NCBI GenBank assembly: GCA_964594775.1
Contig: CAZQNO010000027.1
Coordinates: 1 to 40,178 of the forward strand
Length of the DNA: 40,178 nucleotides
Origin: CAYFVU01 sp964594775
Lineage (GTDB): Bacteria > Spirochaetota > Spirochaetia > DSM-16054 > Sediminispirochaetaceae
Direction of reading: 5' to 3'
Within the stretch, counting starts at the first letter, position 1. Each line of letters starts with the position of its first letter. This document shows positions 8,052-16,652 of this stretch, one piece after another. Position numbers and translations under genes: made by a program. Under the pieces are notes generated by a model that saw only the letters and a program-made list of their open reading frames with translations, had not been told where the DNA came from and searched no databases.

Positions 8052-9077
8052 ATGCGACTAGGGCCAAAACGAACTATAAGAATCCTCTCTATAGACGGCG
8101 GCGGAATCCGCGGCTATATTCCCGCCCTCGTACTCGCCGAACTAGAGCGGCGGCTCCGTGAGCGGGGCCGTCCGGCCCATCTCGGCCGTCTCTTCGATCT
8201 CATCGCCGGAACTTCCACCGGTTCCATCATCGCGCTGGGCCTGGCGGCCCCGAAGGAACTGCCGGACAAGAGCTTCTCGAAGACCGAGGCCGCCTTTACC
8301 GCCGAAGAAATCGCCGACATGTACGAGGACCACGGACTCGAGATCTTTCCCCGTAGAATCTTCAAGCAATACCAAACGATGCGCCACGCCTTTACCGAAA
8401 AGTACAACGACGGACAGTTCCAGGAGGTTCTGCAGGAACACTTCGGAAAACGGACGGTCTGGGGGGGTATTACCAATCTCCTCATCACCTGCTTCGATAT
8501 CGAAAAACACGAGCCGGTGATGATAAAGAAAGTGCCGCCGAAGCGGGTTAAGCCCAGCCACCGGGACTACTACATGAGCGATACCGTCCGGGCCTCCTCC
8601 GCGGCGCCTACCTATTTCGAGCCTATCAGGATACGCTCGGTAGACGGAAGCGTGGAACACAGCCTCGTCGACGGCGGGGTCTTCGCCAACAATCCCGCCA
8701 TGTGTGCCTACGTGGAGGCCCAGAAGATCTTTCCCCGGGCGAAGCGCTTCATCATACTCTCCCTCGGTACGGGAATCTTTTCCCGCGGCTGGACCTACGA
8801 ACAGGTAAAGAACTGGGGAGTCCTCGAGTGGATACAACCCTCCAAGGGGGTCCCCATCGCCACAATAATGAACAAGGGCCAGGGAAGCTGCGTCGACCAT
8901 CAGTTGGACCATCTACCGGGAGTCGAGTACCACCGGATCAACATACCGGTAGGTCCCTGCAGCAGGGACATGGACGATGCGGCGCCGGAAAACATTCGCT
9001 GCCTCAAAGAGCGGGCACAAGAGGCGGTAAAAAACCACGAAGAATCGATGGACCGCCTCGTCTCGGTGCTGGGATAA
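8052..9077 (+). CDS. patatin-like phospholipase
   Basis: A Ser-Asp lipid acyl hydrolase of 341 residues, soluble, without a signal peptide. The oxyanion-hole motif DGGGIRG (15-21), nucleophile elbow GTSTG (S55) and catalytic DGG (D207) are all intact. The closest family feel is the plant-patatin-like group (ILSIDGGGIRGYIPA). The start is uncertain: GTG at 8046 and ATG at 8052 are in frame, and neither has a proper Shine-Dalgarno. TAACAT (8038-8043) lies 8 nt before the ATG, so the mRNA may be nearly leaderless. The CLC gene begins 5 nt after the stop, suggesting co-expression. Confidence 0.9.
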   Translation: MRLGPKRTIRILSIDGGGIRGYIPALVLAELERRLRERGRPAHLGRLFDLIAGTSTGSIIALGLAAPKELPDKSFSKTEAAFTAEEIADMYEDHGLEIFPRRIFKQYQTMRHAFTEKYNDGQFQEVLQEHFGKRTVWGGITNLLITCFDIEKHEPVMIKKVPPKRVKPSHRDYYMSDTVRASSAAPTYFEPIRIRSVDGSVEHSLVDGGVFANNPAMCAYVEAQKIFPRAKRFIILSLGTGIFSRGWTYEQVKNWGVLEWIQPSKGVPIATIMNKGQGSCVDHQLDHLPGVEYHRINIPVGPCSRDMDDAAPENIRCLKERAQEAVKNHEESMDRLVSVLG

Positions 9078-9082
9078 CCGGT

Positions 9083-10903
9083 ATGCAGGGACAAGCCGCC
9101 GCCGCAAAAAGCAGGGAAAAATATCCCGGATTCATCGCCGGGGCAGCCCTTGCCGGAGCCATCGGCATTGTCGGCGGACTCATCGCCGTGGCCTTTCGCC
9201 GGCTCATAGAGCTGCTCACCTTCTTCTTTTTCACCGTCGGCCCCGATATCTTTTCCTTTTTAGGCCCTTTCGCCGTGGTGCCCATTCCCGCCGTCGGAGG
9301 GCTGCTGGTAGGCTTCATCATCCATTTCTGGCTGCGGGAGATCCGCGGACACGGGGTGCCGGAGGTGATGTACTCCCTCACCACCCGGGGCGGGCGGCTC
9401 AATCCGAAGGTAATCATCGGTAAGCCCATAGCCGCCGCCATCTGCATCGGCAGCGGAGGTTCGGTGGGCCGCATCGGCCCCATCGTGCACACCGGCGCCG
9501 CCGTCGGTTCGGCCTTCGGACAGTGGTTCAACCTTCCCACCCCCTGGATACGAATCCTCGTAGCCGCCGGGGCGGCCACCGGCATAAGCACCACCTTCAG
9601 CGCCCCCTTAAGCGGCGTATTCTTTACCATCGAACTGCTTTCCATCTCCTACACGAACTACGGACTGCCCTTCGTCGTCATCGCCTCGGTGGTCGGAAGC
9701 CTCATCGAATCCCTCTTCTTCGGCAGCGGGGCGGTCCTCGATCCGCCGGGAAGCCTGGCCCTCCTCCACTACGGCGAAGTCTTCATCTATCTGCTCCTGG
9801 GTCTCGGCACCGCCCTTGTCGGCCTTCTCTTTATCCGCAGTCTTCACTTCTTCGAGAATTTCTTCGACGGTATGAGGAAAATCCCCGATTGGCTCCGGCC
9901 GGTTCTCGGCGGTCTCATCGTCGGTTTCATCGGACTCTACTCCTACGATCTCTTCGGCGTAGGAAACGGAAGGACCCCGTGGGAGAGTACGATGAGCGTA
10001 CAGAACGCCTTGATGGGAGATATTCCCTTTACGGCTCTCTTCATTCTCATCGGTCTTAAGATTATCGCTACTTCCAGTTCAATCGGCAGCGGCGGCAGCG
10101 GCGGGGTCTTCGCGCCGATCCTCTATCTCGGCGCCATGACCGGCCTTCTCTTCGGTTACCTCGCCCAATTCTTCTTCCCGGAGGTTCAAACCGCCGCCTA
10201 TGTAACCGTAGGCGCGGCGGCCCTCTTCGCCGGCGTCGCCCGGGCGCCCCTTACCGCCGTTATCTTCATCGTCGAGCTCACCCGAACCTACACGATTATT
10301 ATGCCGCTGATGATCGCCGTCTTTACCTCCAACGAAATCGTGAAGCTCTTGAGCCGGGAGACGATCTACACGGAGAAACTCAAGCGCAAGGGCATCGACA
10401 TCCTGCGGCTCAACAGCTCCAAGCTGGCAACGGGCATATCCGTGGGAGACATCATGACTGAGGCCCCGCAGACGGTGCGGGAAGATGAATCGATCGCTTC
10501 TGTTCGGGAGAAATTCCTTCTCAGCCGGCAGCACGGCTTTCCTGTCCTCGATGCGGCGGGAAAACTCTACGGCATCATTACCCTCAGCGACATAGAGGGA
10601 GAGTCGGAGAACAGCAGTTCCCCGGAAGATCGGAAGGCCCGCGGGATCACCGAAGATTCACCGATCAGCGAGATCTGCACCACCGAGCTGGTCACCGCCT
10701 TTCCCGACGAAACGATTACCGAAGTTTTGCCGAGGATCTTCGACTATAAGCTCGGCCAGATCATCATCATCGATCCCGGCGATCCAGAGCGCCTCGTAGG
10801 CCTCCTCTTGGACCGCAATCTCGTCAACGCCTGGAAACTCGCCTACCGGCACGGAGAACACTCAATTCTTTCCGGCTACCACATGCGGGAGAGAGGAGAA
10901 TGA
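9083..10903 (+). CDS. CLC-family chloride channel/transporter with CBS pair
   Basis: A 606-residue CLC membrane protein. The anion-path motifs are GHGVP (89-93, at the GSGIP position), GRIGP (129-133, at GREGP) and GVFAP (about 340-344). Many hydrophobic helices fill residues 15-430, and a CBS pair follows (about 455-515 and 545-600). The external gating glutamate of GREGP is isoleucine (I131, codon ATC at 9473-9475). At the inner proton glutamate, the usual EE in FIIEEM reads FTIELL, so L185 replaces it. Both losses argue for a passive anion channel rather than a Cl-/H+ exchanger. The ATG at 9083 has GGGA 8 nt upstream and follows the patatin stop by 5 nt. Confidence 0.92.
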   Translation: MQGQAAAAKSREKYPGFIAGAALAGAIGIVGGLIAVAFRRLIELLTFFFFTVGPDIFSFLGPFAVVPIPAVGGLLVGFIIHFWLREIRGHGVPEVMYSLTTRGGRLNPKVIIGKPIAAAICIGSGGSVGRIGPIVHTGAAVGSAFGQWFNLPTPWIRILVAAGAATGISTTFSAPLSGVFFTIELLSISYTNYGLPFVVIASVVGSLIESLFFGSGAVLDPPGSLALLHYGEVFIYLLLGLGTALVGLLFIRSLHFFENFFDGMRKIPDWLRPVLGGLIVGFIGLYSYDLFGVGNGRTPWESTMSVQNALMGDIPFTALFILIGLKIIATSSSIGSGGSGGVFAPILYLGAMTGLLFGYLAQFFFPEVQTAAYVTVGAAALFAGVARAPLTAVIFIVELTRTYTIIMPLMIAVFTSNEIVKLLSRETIYTEKLKRKGIDILRLNSSKLATGISVGDIMTEAPQTVREDESIASVREKFLLSRQHGFPVLDAAGKLYGIITLSDIEGESENSSSPEDRKARGITEDSPISEICTTELVTAFPDETITEVLPRIFDYKLGQIIIIDPGDPERLVGLLLDRNLVNAWKLAYRHGEHSILSGYHMRERGE

Positions 10904-10916
10904 GATTTCGCAGCTC

Positions 10917-12038
10917 TTACAGATTCTGCTTCCTGATGTCCCAGAGGGTATCGGCTATCTTGAAGTAGACGTCGATGAGTTCGGGATCGAAGGCGGTCCC
11001 CCGGTCCTTTTCGAAGACCTCCTCCACCTTTTCCCTGCTCCAGGCCTTTTTGTAGACCCTGTCGCAGCTGAGCGCGTCGAAGACGTCCGCTATGGCGGTA
11101 ATTCGTCCGAAAATGTGAATGTCTTCGCCGGCGATACCGTGGGGATACCCTTTTCCGTCCCATCTCTCGTGGTGCTGCAGGGCCACGACCGCTGCGGCCT
11201 TGATCAGCTCCCGCTCGGAATGGCGCAGCATCTCGTGTCCGAGCTTGGTGTGGCTCTTCATTACCTCCCGCTCTTCGTCGGTAAGCGGGCCCGCTTTGAG
11301 GAGGATTGCGTCGGGAATGGCGATTTTCCCTATGTCGTGCATGGGCGAGGAGTTGCGCAGCAGCTCGACCACATCTTCATCCAAACCGCAGGCTTCTGCG
11401 AGCTCCTTGGAGTATTCGGCAACCCGCTTTACATGATTGCCCGTCTCCTTTGACCGCATTTCACCCGTCTCGGAGAGGGTGAGGATAATCTCCTTCTGCG
11501 TCTTCTTGATCTCCTCCTGCAGGAGGACCGACTCGAGCTGGCGTCCGGTATAGGATGCCGCCAGCATAAGATGCTCCATGTCGGTCTTGCTGAATTTACC
11601 GGATCCCGTCATCTTATTGATAGCTTGATAAACCCCGATTATTTCACCGGAGGAATCCCGGATCGGCAGGGCGAGTATGTTGCGGGTGTGATATCCCGTC
11701 TTCTTGTCCACATCCTTGTCGAAACGGTCGTCGTTGTAGGCATCGTTAATTATCATCGCTTCGCCGCTGTCGGCGACCAGGCCGGCAATGCCCTGATGCA
11801 TGTTGATCTCGATGCGGTCGACCCCGTGGGCAACCTTGCTCCACAGCTTTCCGTCGTTGTGATCGGCAAGCCAGACGGTGCAGCGGTCCGCCGACACGAG
11901 GTCTCGTCCCATATCCGCCAGGACGACCAGGAGTTTGTCCACGTCCCGCTCGTTGGCGATTTTATTTATAAAGCCGAATATCGTCCGCAGAAGCTCCTGA
12001 GAAGACGGTTCGGGCTTTTTGGTCAATGTCTCATTCAT
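10917..12038 (-). CDS. GAF domain/HD-GYP cyclic-di-GMP phosphodiesterase
   Basis: A 373-residue cytoplasmic signalling protein. A GAF sensor domain (about 18-170, with CTVWLAD, GIAGLVADSGE and LALPIRDSSGEIIGV) precedes an HD-GYP domain: H202, HD at 234-235 in MHDIGK, HH at 289-290 and GYP at 297-299. The metal-binding and GYP residues are complete, so hydrolysis of cyclic-di-GMP is expected; the GAF ligand is unknown. ATG at 12038 is preferred over the in-frame GTG at 12047. TATAGT (plus 12046-12051) ends 7 nt before this ATG, so the mRNA may be leaderless. The gene converges on clc with 13 nt between stops. Confidence 0.92.
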   Translation of the reverse strand: MNETLTKKPEPSSQELLRTIFGFINKIANERDVDKLLVVLADMGRDLVSADRCTVWLADHNDGKLWSKVAHGVDRIEINMHQGIAGLVADSGEAMIINDAYNDDRFDKDVDKKTGYHTRNILALPIRDSSGEIIGVYQAINKMTGSGKFSKTDMEHLMLAASYTGRQLESVLLQEEIKKTQKEIILTLSETGEMRSKETGNHVKRVAEYSKELAEACGLDEDVVELLRNSSPMHDIGKIAIPDAILLKAGPLTDEEREVMKSHTKLGHEMLRHSERELIKAAAVVALQHHERWDGKGYPHGIAGEDIHIFGRITAIADVFDALSCDRVYKKAWSREKVEEVFEKDRGTAFDPELIDVYFKIADTLWDIRKQNL

Positions 12039-12045
12039 CTTCTCC

Positions 12046-12051
12046 ACTATA
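12046..12051 (-). promoter_or_regulatory. -10 element of the HD-GYP gene
   Basis: TATAGT read on the minus strand matches TATAAT at five of six positions and ends 7 nt before the ATG at 12038. No good -35 stands 16-18 bp further upstream. The spacing would start the transcript at or next to the ATG. Confidence 0.45.
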
Positions 12052-12090
12052 AATGCCTTTTTCTAAAAATTCCAGTCTATTATTCAGCAT

Positions 12091-12372
12091 TTACATAGGA
12101 ATCTCGAATAACTTTATTCCCTCGCTTACAAAGAACTCTTTCAATTCGGCGACGACCCCTTTGACCCGTTCCGCTTCCTCGTCCTCGCAGTAGACTATGA
12201 GGATGAAATTTTCCTCCGGCCAGACATGATCTCCCATACGGGGGCCGGAATTCCCGACCCCCATTACCTCGGGGATTTTCGTGTAGTGCTGTGCCACACC
12301 GGCCCTCTCGAAGGCCTCTAACAGATCCTCTTCTATCGATCTATTGGCAATGATTTCTATTCTTTTCATCAT
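12091..12372 (-). CDS. PII-like protein of the PG0541 (RND-transporter-associated) type
   Basis: A 93-residue protein with a ferredoxin-like PII fold signature: MKRIEIIANRSIEEDLLEAFE at the start, a central loop with GVGNSGPRMGDHVWPEEN, and FILIVYCEDEEAERV near the end. It resembles the small PII-like proteins found beside RND pumps, for example Porphyromonas PG0541. A regulatory or metal/nucleotide-sensing role on the pump is an inference. Its first ATG (12372) overlaps the pump stop as ATGA, with AGGGGG just ahead. It ends the efflux operon. Confidence 0.75.
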   Translation of the reverse strand: MMKRIEIIANRSIEEDLLEAFERAGVAQHYTKIPEVMGVGNSGPRMGDHVWPEENFILIVYCEDEEAERVKGVVAELKEFFVSEGIKLFEIPM

Positions 12373-15300
12373 TCGGCCCCCTTCGCTTTGTTAGTTGTTT
12401 CGTTTCGCGCCGATGCTATTTGCTTACGGCGGGCCCGGCGCTTCTGTTTACGTTCCTCTTTCTTCGCTGCCTGCTTTTCCGCCATGCCGTTGAAAATGGC
12501 ATAGATTACAGGAATGAGAAAGAGGGTGAGAAATGCGCCGACGGACAGGCCGCCGACAACGGACTTTCCGATCGGAGAGACGAGCTCGCTCCCCTGGCCG
12601 GGAAAGAAGCTCATCGGCAGGAGGCCGAGGACCGTGGTAAGGGTGGTCATGAGAATGGGCCGCAGCCTGTTGCCGCCGGCTTCGATACAGGCCTCCTGTA
12701 TGCTCCTGCCCCGTTTTCGGAGCAGGTTGGTGTAGTCCACCAGGACGATACCGTTGTTCACAATGATTCCCGCAAGCATCACCAGTCCCACCGCCGTCAG
12801 GAGGCTGTAGGTCTCTCCGGTGATGAGATAGAGCAGGATCACCCCGATCAGCGAGAGGGGCACGGTAAAGAGGATGATAAAGGGGTCGAGAAAGGACTCA
12901 AACTGGCTCGCCATAACGCCGAAGACCAGGAAGATCGAGACGAGAAGGATGTAGATAAACCTCCTGCCGTACTTCACCAGGTCTTTGTACTCCCCGGAGA
13001 ACTCGATAATCACGTCCTCTTCCGCCGGAATCTCTTCCTTGATGACATTCTGCACCGCCAGCTCAACCTCGTTCAGCGGCGCCCCCGGCGCGATACCGGC
13101 GGTCACGTGGACGACCCGGGTCTGGTTTTCCCTGTTGATATTGATCGGTCCGGTGGTCTTCTCGTAATGGGCGAAGCTCGCCAAGGGAATACGCGTGCCC
13201 ATGCTGTTTACCACGAAGACCTTGTTGAGATCCGGCAGCTCGTCCCGGTCCTCCTCGTGGAGGATCACGAGAATATCGTACTCCGAGCCTCCGGTGCGGT
13301 ACTTGCCCGCCGTTATACCGTCGACGTTTGCCTGGATCTCCCGGCCCACCGTGCTGATGTCCAAGCCGAGGGAGTAGAGCTTGTCCCGGTCGATGTAGAT
13401 CTCGATTTGGGGAAGACCGTCCTTGATGTCCACCGTCGGCTCCGTTGCCTCGGGCACTCTTTCGGCGATCAGCTCCCGTATCTGCTCCGCCAGACTCTTC
13501 GCCTTGTCCAGGTCCGCCGTCTTTATGAGAATGTCGATGGGAGGGCCGCCGCCCATCCCGCCGCCGCCGCCGCGTGTACCGAAGGAGAAGGACGCGCCGG
13601 GGAATTTGTTGAAGTAGCCCCTGAGCCGCTGCTTCATCTCGTCGGTGTGAAAGTCCCGCTCGGAGAGGGGCGGGAGTTCCAGCCTTATGTTACCCTTGTG
13701 AGTCTGGTTTGCCCCGAGGAAACCGAAGAGACTGCGCTCGCCGACCTGTATCACCAGATTTTCGTAAGCCGGCACTTCTTTTTTGATCACCAGTTCGAAC
13801 TGTTTGAGCACGTCTTCGGTGATGTCGAGCCGGGTGCCTATGGGCATCTCGAGGTTTATTTGGACCGTGTCCTCCTCTATCTGGGGAAGAAACTCGAAAC
13901 CCGCGTCCTTGAGGGTGAAGGCGCTGCCGGCGAGGAGGGCCGCGATGAGGCCGATGGTGATGAGCTTGTGCCGGAGGGCCTTGATGAGCACGCGTTTGTA
14001 GAAGTTCTCCAGGCCGGTAAAAAAGCGCGCCGCCCCGTCGTCGAGCCTGCGCAAAAGCCCGGTAAGCGGGCGCTGCCGGCGGCTGGACAGAGGCAGGTAA
14101 TGGCTCGAGAGCACCGGAATCAAGAGCATTGCCACGGCGAGGGAGCTGGTAAGGGAAATGACGACGGTAAAGGAGAGGCTCGCCAGGAGCTCTCCCGTTA
14201 CGTCGAGCTGGTTTTTGAACAGGGCCACCGGGGCGAAGACAAAGACCGTGGTGAGGGTGGAGGCGACGATGGCGTTGATCATCTCCTGGGTGCCCAGGAT
14301 GGCCGATGAGGTGAGCTTAGCCCCCTTCTCCCGGTAGCGGTAGATGTTCTCTAAAATAACGATGGAGTTATCCACCAGCATTCCGATGCCCAGGGCCAGT
14401 CCCGCCAGGGTCATGATGTTGAGCGTCAGTCCGGCGAAGTACATAAACAGAAGGGTCACCACGAGACTGATCGGTATGGTAAGCCCGATAATGAAGGTGC
14501 TCTTGAGACTCCGCAGAAAGACAAAGAGGACGATAACGGCGAAGATCGCCCCGAGAATGGCGCTGGAGGCAACCTGGGAGAGGGAGGTCTTGATGATGTC
14601 TGTGGTGTTGAAGATCTCCTTCACCACGAGCCCCTGGGGGACCTCCTTGTTGATCTTCGTCAGCCGCTCTCGAACGTTCTCGGCCGTCTGTACGGAGTTG
14701 GTCCCGCTCTGCTTCTGCACGATCAATTGAACGCCCGGTTCACCGTTGATGTACACGAGGCTGTCGGGATCCCGATACCCTTCAAAAACCTCGGCCACAT
14801 GGCGCAGCCGCACGGTCTTGAGAGGGCTTACCTCTCCCATGGGCGACGGAGCGCCTCCCTTGTAGCTGATAACGGTATCTTTGATTTCATCGATAGAATC
14901 GTAGCGGCCGCTGGTGAGGACAAGATAGTTCTTCGGCCCCTCGGTTATGCTGCCGGCGGATATCTGCACGTTCTGCCCCCGAAGCATCCCGGAGACCTGC
15001 GTGAGAGTGAGATCATAGGCCTCCAGCCGGTTCTGACTTATCTCGACCCGGACAACCTGCTGCCGTCCGCCGCTCACTCCCGCCAGAGCGACCCCTTCGA
15101 CCTGCTCTACCCGGGGCTGCACGATGTCTTCGGCGATCTGCCGCAGCTCTTCGGGAGTGCGGTTGCCCGAGACGGTAAGGCCCATGATGGGAATCATCGC
15201 CGGGTCGAATTTGAAGATCATCGGGCTGCTCGCCTCAGCGGGAATCATGTCCTTCACGAACTCCAGATTGTCCCGGACGCTGTTGGAAGCCTCGGCCATG

Positions 15301-15599
15301 TCGGTGCCGTAGGAGAACTCCAGCATGACCATGCTGTTTCCCTTCGACGAAGTCGAACTGATGTTCTCCACGTTGCTCACGTTGCTCAATGTGCCCTCTA
15401 ACGGCCGGGTCACCGTCTTCTCTACCTCCTCGGGCCCCGCCCCGGGATAGTCCGTCGCCACCAGAAGGATGGGCGGATCTATCTCCGGATAGAGGTCGAT
15501 GGGGAGGTCCGAGGCCGAATAGATCCCTAAGCCGATGATGAGCACGAATATGATAAATATGGTCGTCGGTCTGCGGACGACCGTTTTTGTGATACTCAT
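12369..15599 (-). CDS. RND-family (HAE1/AcrB-like) efflux transporter
   Basis: The 1076-residue inner-membrane pump has the RND layout: TM1 (about 11-30), a large periplasmic loop, TM2-TM6 (about 345-500), a second loop, and the last five or six TMs (about 880-1040). TM4 has GIGMLVDNSIVILEN, so D410 of the proton relay is present while the neighbouring position is N411 rather than the second aspartate of AcrB. This is common in HAE1 proteins of the SwrC/CusA-like side. A glycine-rich stretch (TRGGGGGMGGGPP, near 665) lies in the second loop. AGAGG precedes the ATG by 8 nt. It pairs with the adaptor and TolC encoded upstream. Confidence 0.95.
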   Translation of the reverse strand: MSITKTVVRRPTTIFIIFVLIIGLGIYSASDLPIDLYPEIDPPILLVATDYPGAGPEEVEKTVTRPLEGTLSNVSNVENISSTSSKGNSMVMLEFSYGTDMAEASNSVRDNLEFVKDMIPAEASSPMIFKFDPAMIPIMGLTVSGNRTPEELRQIAEDIVQPRVEQVEGVALAGVSGGRQQVVRVEISQNRLEAYDLTLTQVSGMLRGQNVQISAGSITEGPKNYLVLTSGRYDSIDEIKDTVISYKGGAPSPMGEVSPLKTVRLRHVAEVFEGYRDPDSLVYINGEPGVQLIVQKQSGTNSVQTAENVRERLTKINKEVPQGLVVKEIFNTTDIIKTSLSQVASSAILGAIFAVIVLFVFLRSLKSTFIIGLTIPISLVVTLLFMYFAGLTLNIMTLAGLALGIGMLVDNSIVILENIYRYREKGAKLTSSAILGTQEMINAIVASTLTTVFVFAPVALFKNQLDVTGELLASLSFTVVISLTSSLAVAMLLIPVLSSHYLPLSSRRQRPLTGLLRRLDDGAARFFTGLENFYKRVLIKALRHKLITIGLIAALLAGSAFTLKDAGFEFLPQIEEDTVQINLEMPIGTRLDITEDVLKQFELVIKKEVPAYENLVIQVGERSLFGFLGANQTHKGNIRLELPPLSERDFHTDEMKQRLRGYFNKFPGASFSFGTRGGGGGMGGGPPIDILIKTADLDKAKSLAEQIRELIAERVPEATEPTVDIKDGLPQIEIYIDRDKLYSLGLDISTVGREIQANVDGITAGKYRTGGSEYDILVILHEEDRDELPDLNKVFVVNSMGTRIPLASFAHYEKTTGPININRENQTRVVHVTAGIAPGAPLNEVELAVQNVIKEEIPAEEDVIIEFSGEYKDLVKYGRRFIYILLVSIFLVFGVMASQFESFLDPFIILFTVPLSLIGVILLYLITGETYSLLTAVGLVMLAGIIVNNGIVLVDYTNLLRKRGRSIQEACIEAGGNRLRPILMTTLTTVLGLLPMSFFPGQGSELVSPIGKSVVGGLSVGAFLTLFLIPVIYAIFNGMAEKQAAKKEERKQKRRARRKQIASARNETTNKAKGAE

Positions 15600-15623
15600 A
15601 TGTATAACCTCTGTTTTTCCCCG

Positions 15624-16652
15624 TTATTCTATTTCATCTTCCGGTGTAAGGGCCTTCACGTAGGATACGACCCGCACCCGCGAACCGTCCTCCAGGAGGG
15701 TTTGGCCGCGGTAGACCACATCCTCTCCTCCGTCGAGCCCTTCGAGGATCTCCACCTTTCGGTCGACCTCTATGCCGGTCTTGACCTCGCGGCGTTCGAC
15801 CACCCTGTCCTCCGTGCCTTCGTCGTGGTCTCTCACGATAAAGACGTAGTCCACGGCGAAACGTTCGACAACGCAGTCCACCGGCACCTTTACGATGTCC
15901 TCTTTCTCGTCGGTGATGATTTTCGCCTTGACGAACATGCCGGACTTCAGTCCCTCGCTGCCCTCGGTGAAATCGATCTTCACCTCCATCATGCGCGTCT
16001 GAGGGTCCACCACCGGGCTCAGTTCCGAGACCCTTCCGCGGTACACCCGGTCGGGATAGGCGTCGGAGTTGATGATCACCTTGAGTCCGGGCTTCATCTT
16101 GCTGATGAAGCGCTCGGCCACGTCGGTGTGAATCCGCATCTCGTCCATCTTGCTGATCTGCGCAACGGACATCTGGGGACTCACCGTGCTGCCCTCCTGA
16201 GCCGGCAGATTCGTGACCGTGCCGCCTATGGCCGCCCGCACGGGGCTGGCTTCGAACTTCATTCCGGGCTTAGAGGGATCGACTTCGGCGATGATCTGGT
16301 TTTTGCGAACCTTCTCGCCCAGGTTCACGGAGATCCGGCTGAGTTTGCCCGCCGTGTCGGGAAAGGTCTCTACGGTGGTCTTGGACACCACGTCGCCGTT
16401 TACCTCGATATAGTCCTTGATCTGACCGCGCACCGCTTCGGTGGCGCTGACGGCGAAGACCGTCACTTCGGCGGCGGCTTCCGCCGCCCCATCCTTTCCG
16501 GCCGCATCTGCGGCCTCCGCTTTTGCCTTTCCCGGCCCCTTGCAGGAAACCGTCAAGAGAAGCGCGAGAACCAACAGCGCCGGAAGGAGAAGCTTCAGCA
16601 GATCCCCTGCCGCGGCGGACGTACTCCTGTGGGTGTTTTTCCAAATACTCAT
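15624..16652 (-). CDS. RND efflux periplasmic adaptor (lipoprotein)
   Basis: A membrane-fusion protein of 342 residues that would bridge the RND pump and the TolC channel. The N-terminus is a hydrophobic segment ending in the lipobox LTVSC, with C37 as the predicted lipidated residue. An alanine-rich linker follows, then barrel-sandwich (lipoyl-like) halves around GGTVTNLPAQEGSTVSP, a beta-barrel and a membrane-proximal domain. The usual long coiled-coil hairpin is short or missing (only about 20 residues separate the lipoyl halves). The ATG overlaps the tolC stop as ATGA (16649-16652). Confidence 0.93.
   Translation of the reverse strand: MSIWKNTHRSTSAAAGDLLKLLLPALLVLALLLTVSCKGPGKAKAEAADAAGKDGAAEAAAEVTVFAVSATEAVRGQIKDYIEVNGDVVSKTTVETFPDTAGKLSRISVNLGEKVRKNQIIAEVDPSKPGMKFEASPVRAAIGGTVTNLPAQEGSTVSPQMSVAQISKMDEMRIHTDVAERFISKMKPGLKVIINSDAYPDRVYRGRVSELSPVVDPQTRMMEVKIDFTEGSEGLKSGMFVKAKIITDEKEDIVKVPVDCVVERFAVDYVFIVRDHDEGTEDRVVERREVKTGIEVDRKVEILEGLDGGEDVVYRGQTLLEDGSRVRVVSYVKALTPEDEIE

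Noticed and set aside
8052..9077. Patatin as a CBASS effector (CapV-like)
   Set aside because: No CD-NTase, HORMA, TRIP13 or Cap2/Cap3 gene is nearby; the neighbours are a hydrolase operon and a CLC gene.
8702..9082. 127-codon upstream extension of the CLC frame
   Set aside because: It overlaps the patatin coding region in another frame and has low-complexity composition; the CLC family starts near 9083.
12420..14309. A 629-codon open frame on the plus strand opposite the RND gene
   Set aside because: It mirrors the codon pattern of the real pump gene, has no recognisable domain and is rich in H, E and R repeats typical of antisense frames in GC-rich DNA.
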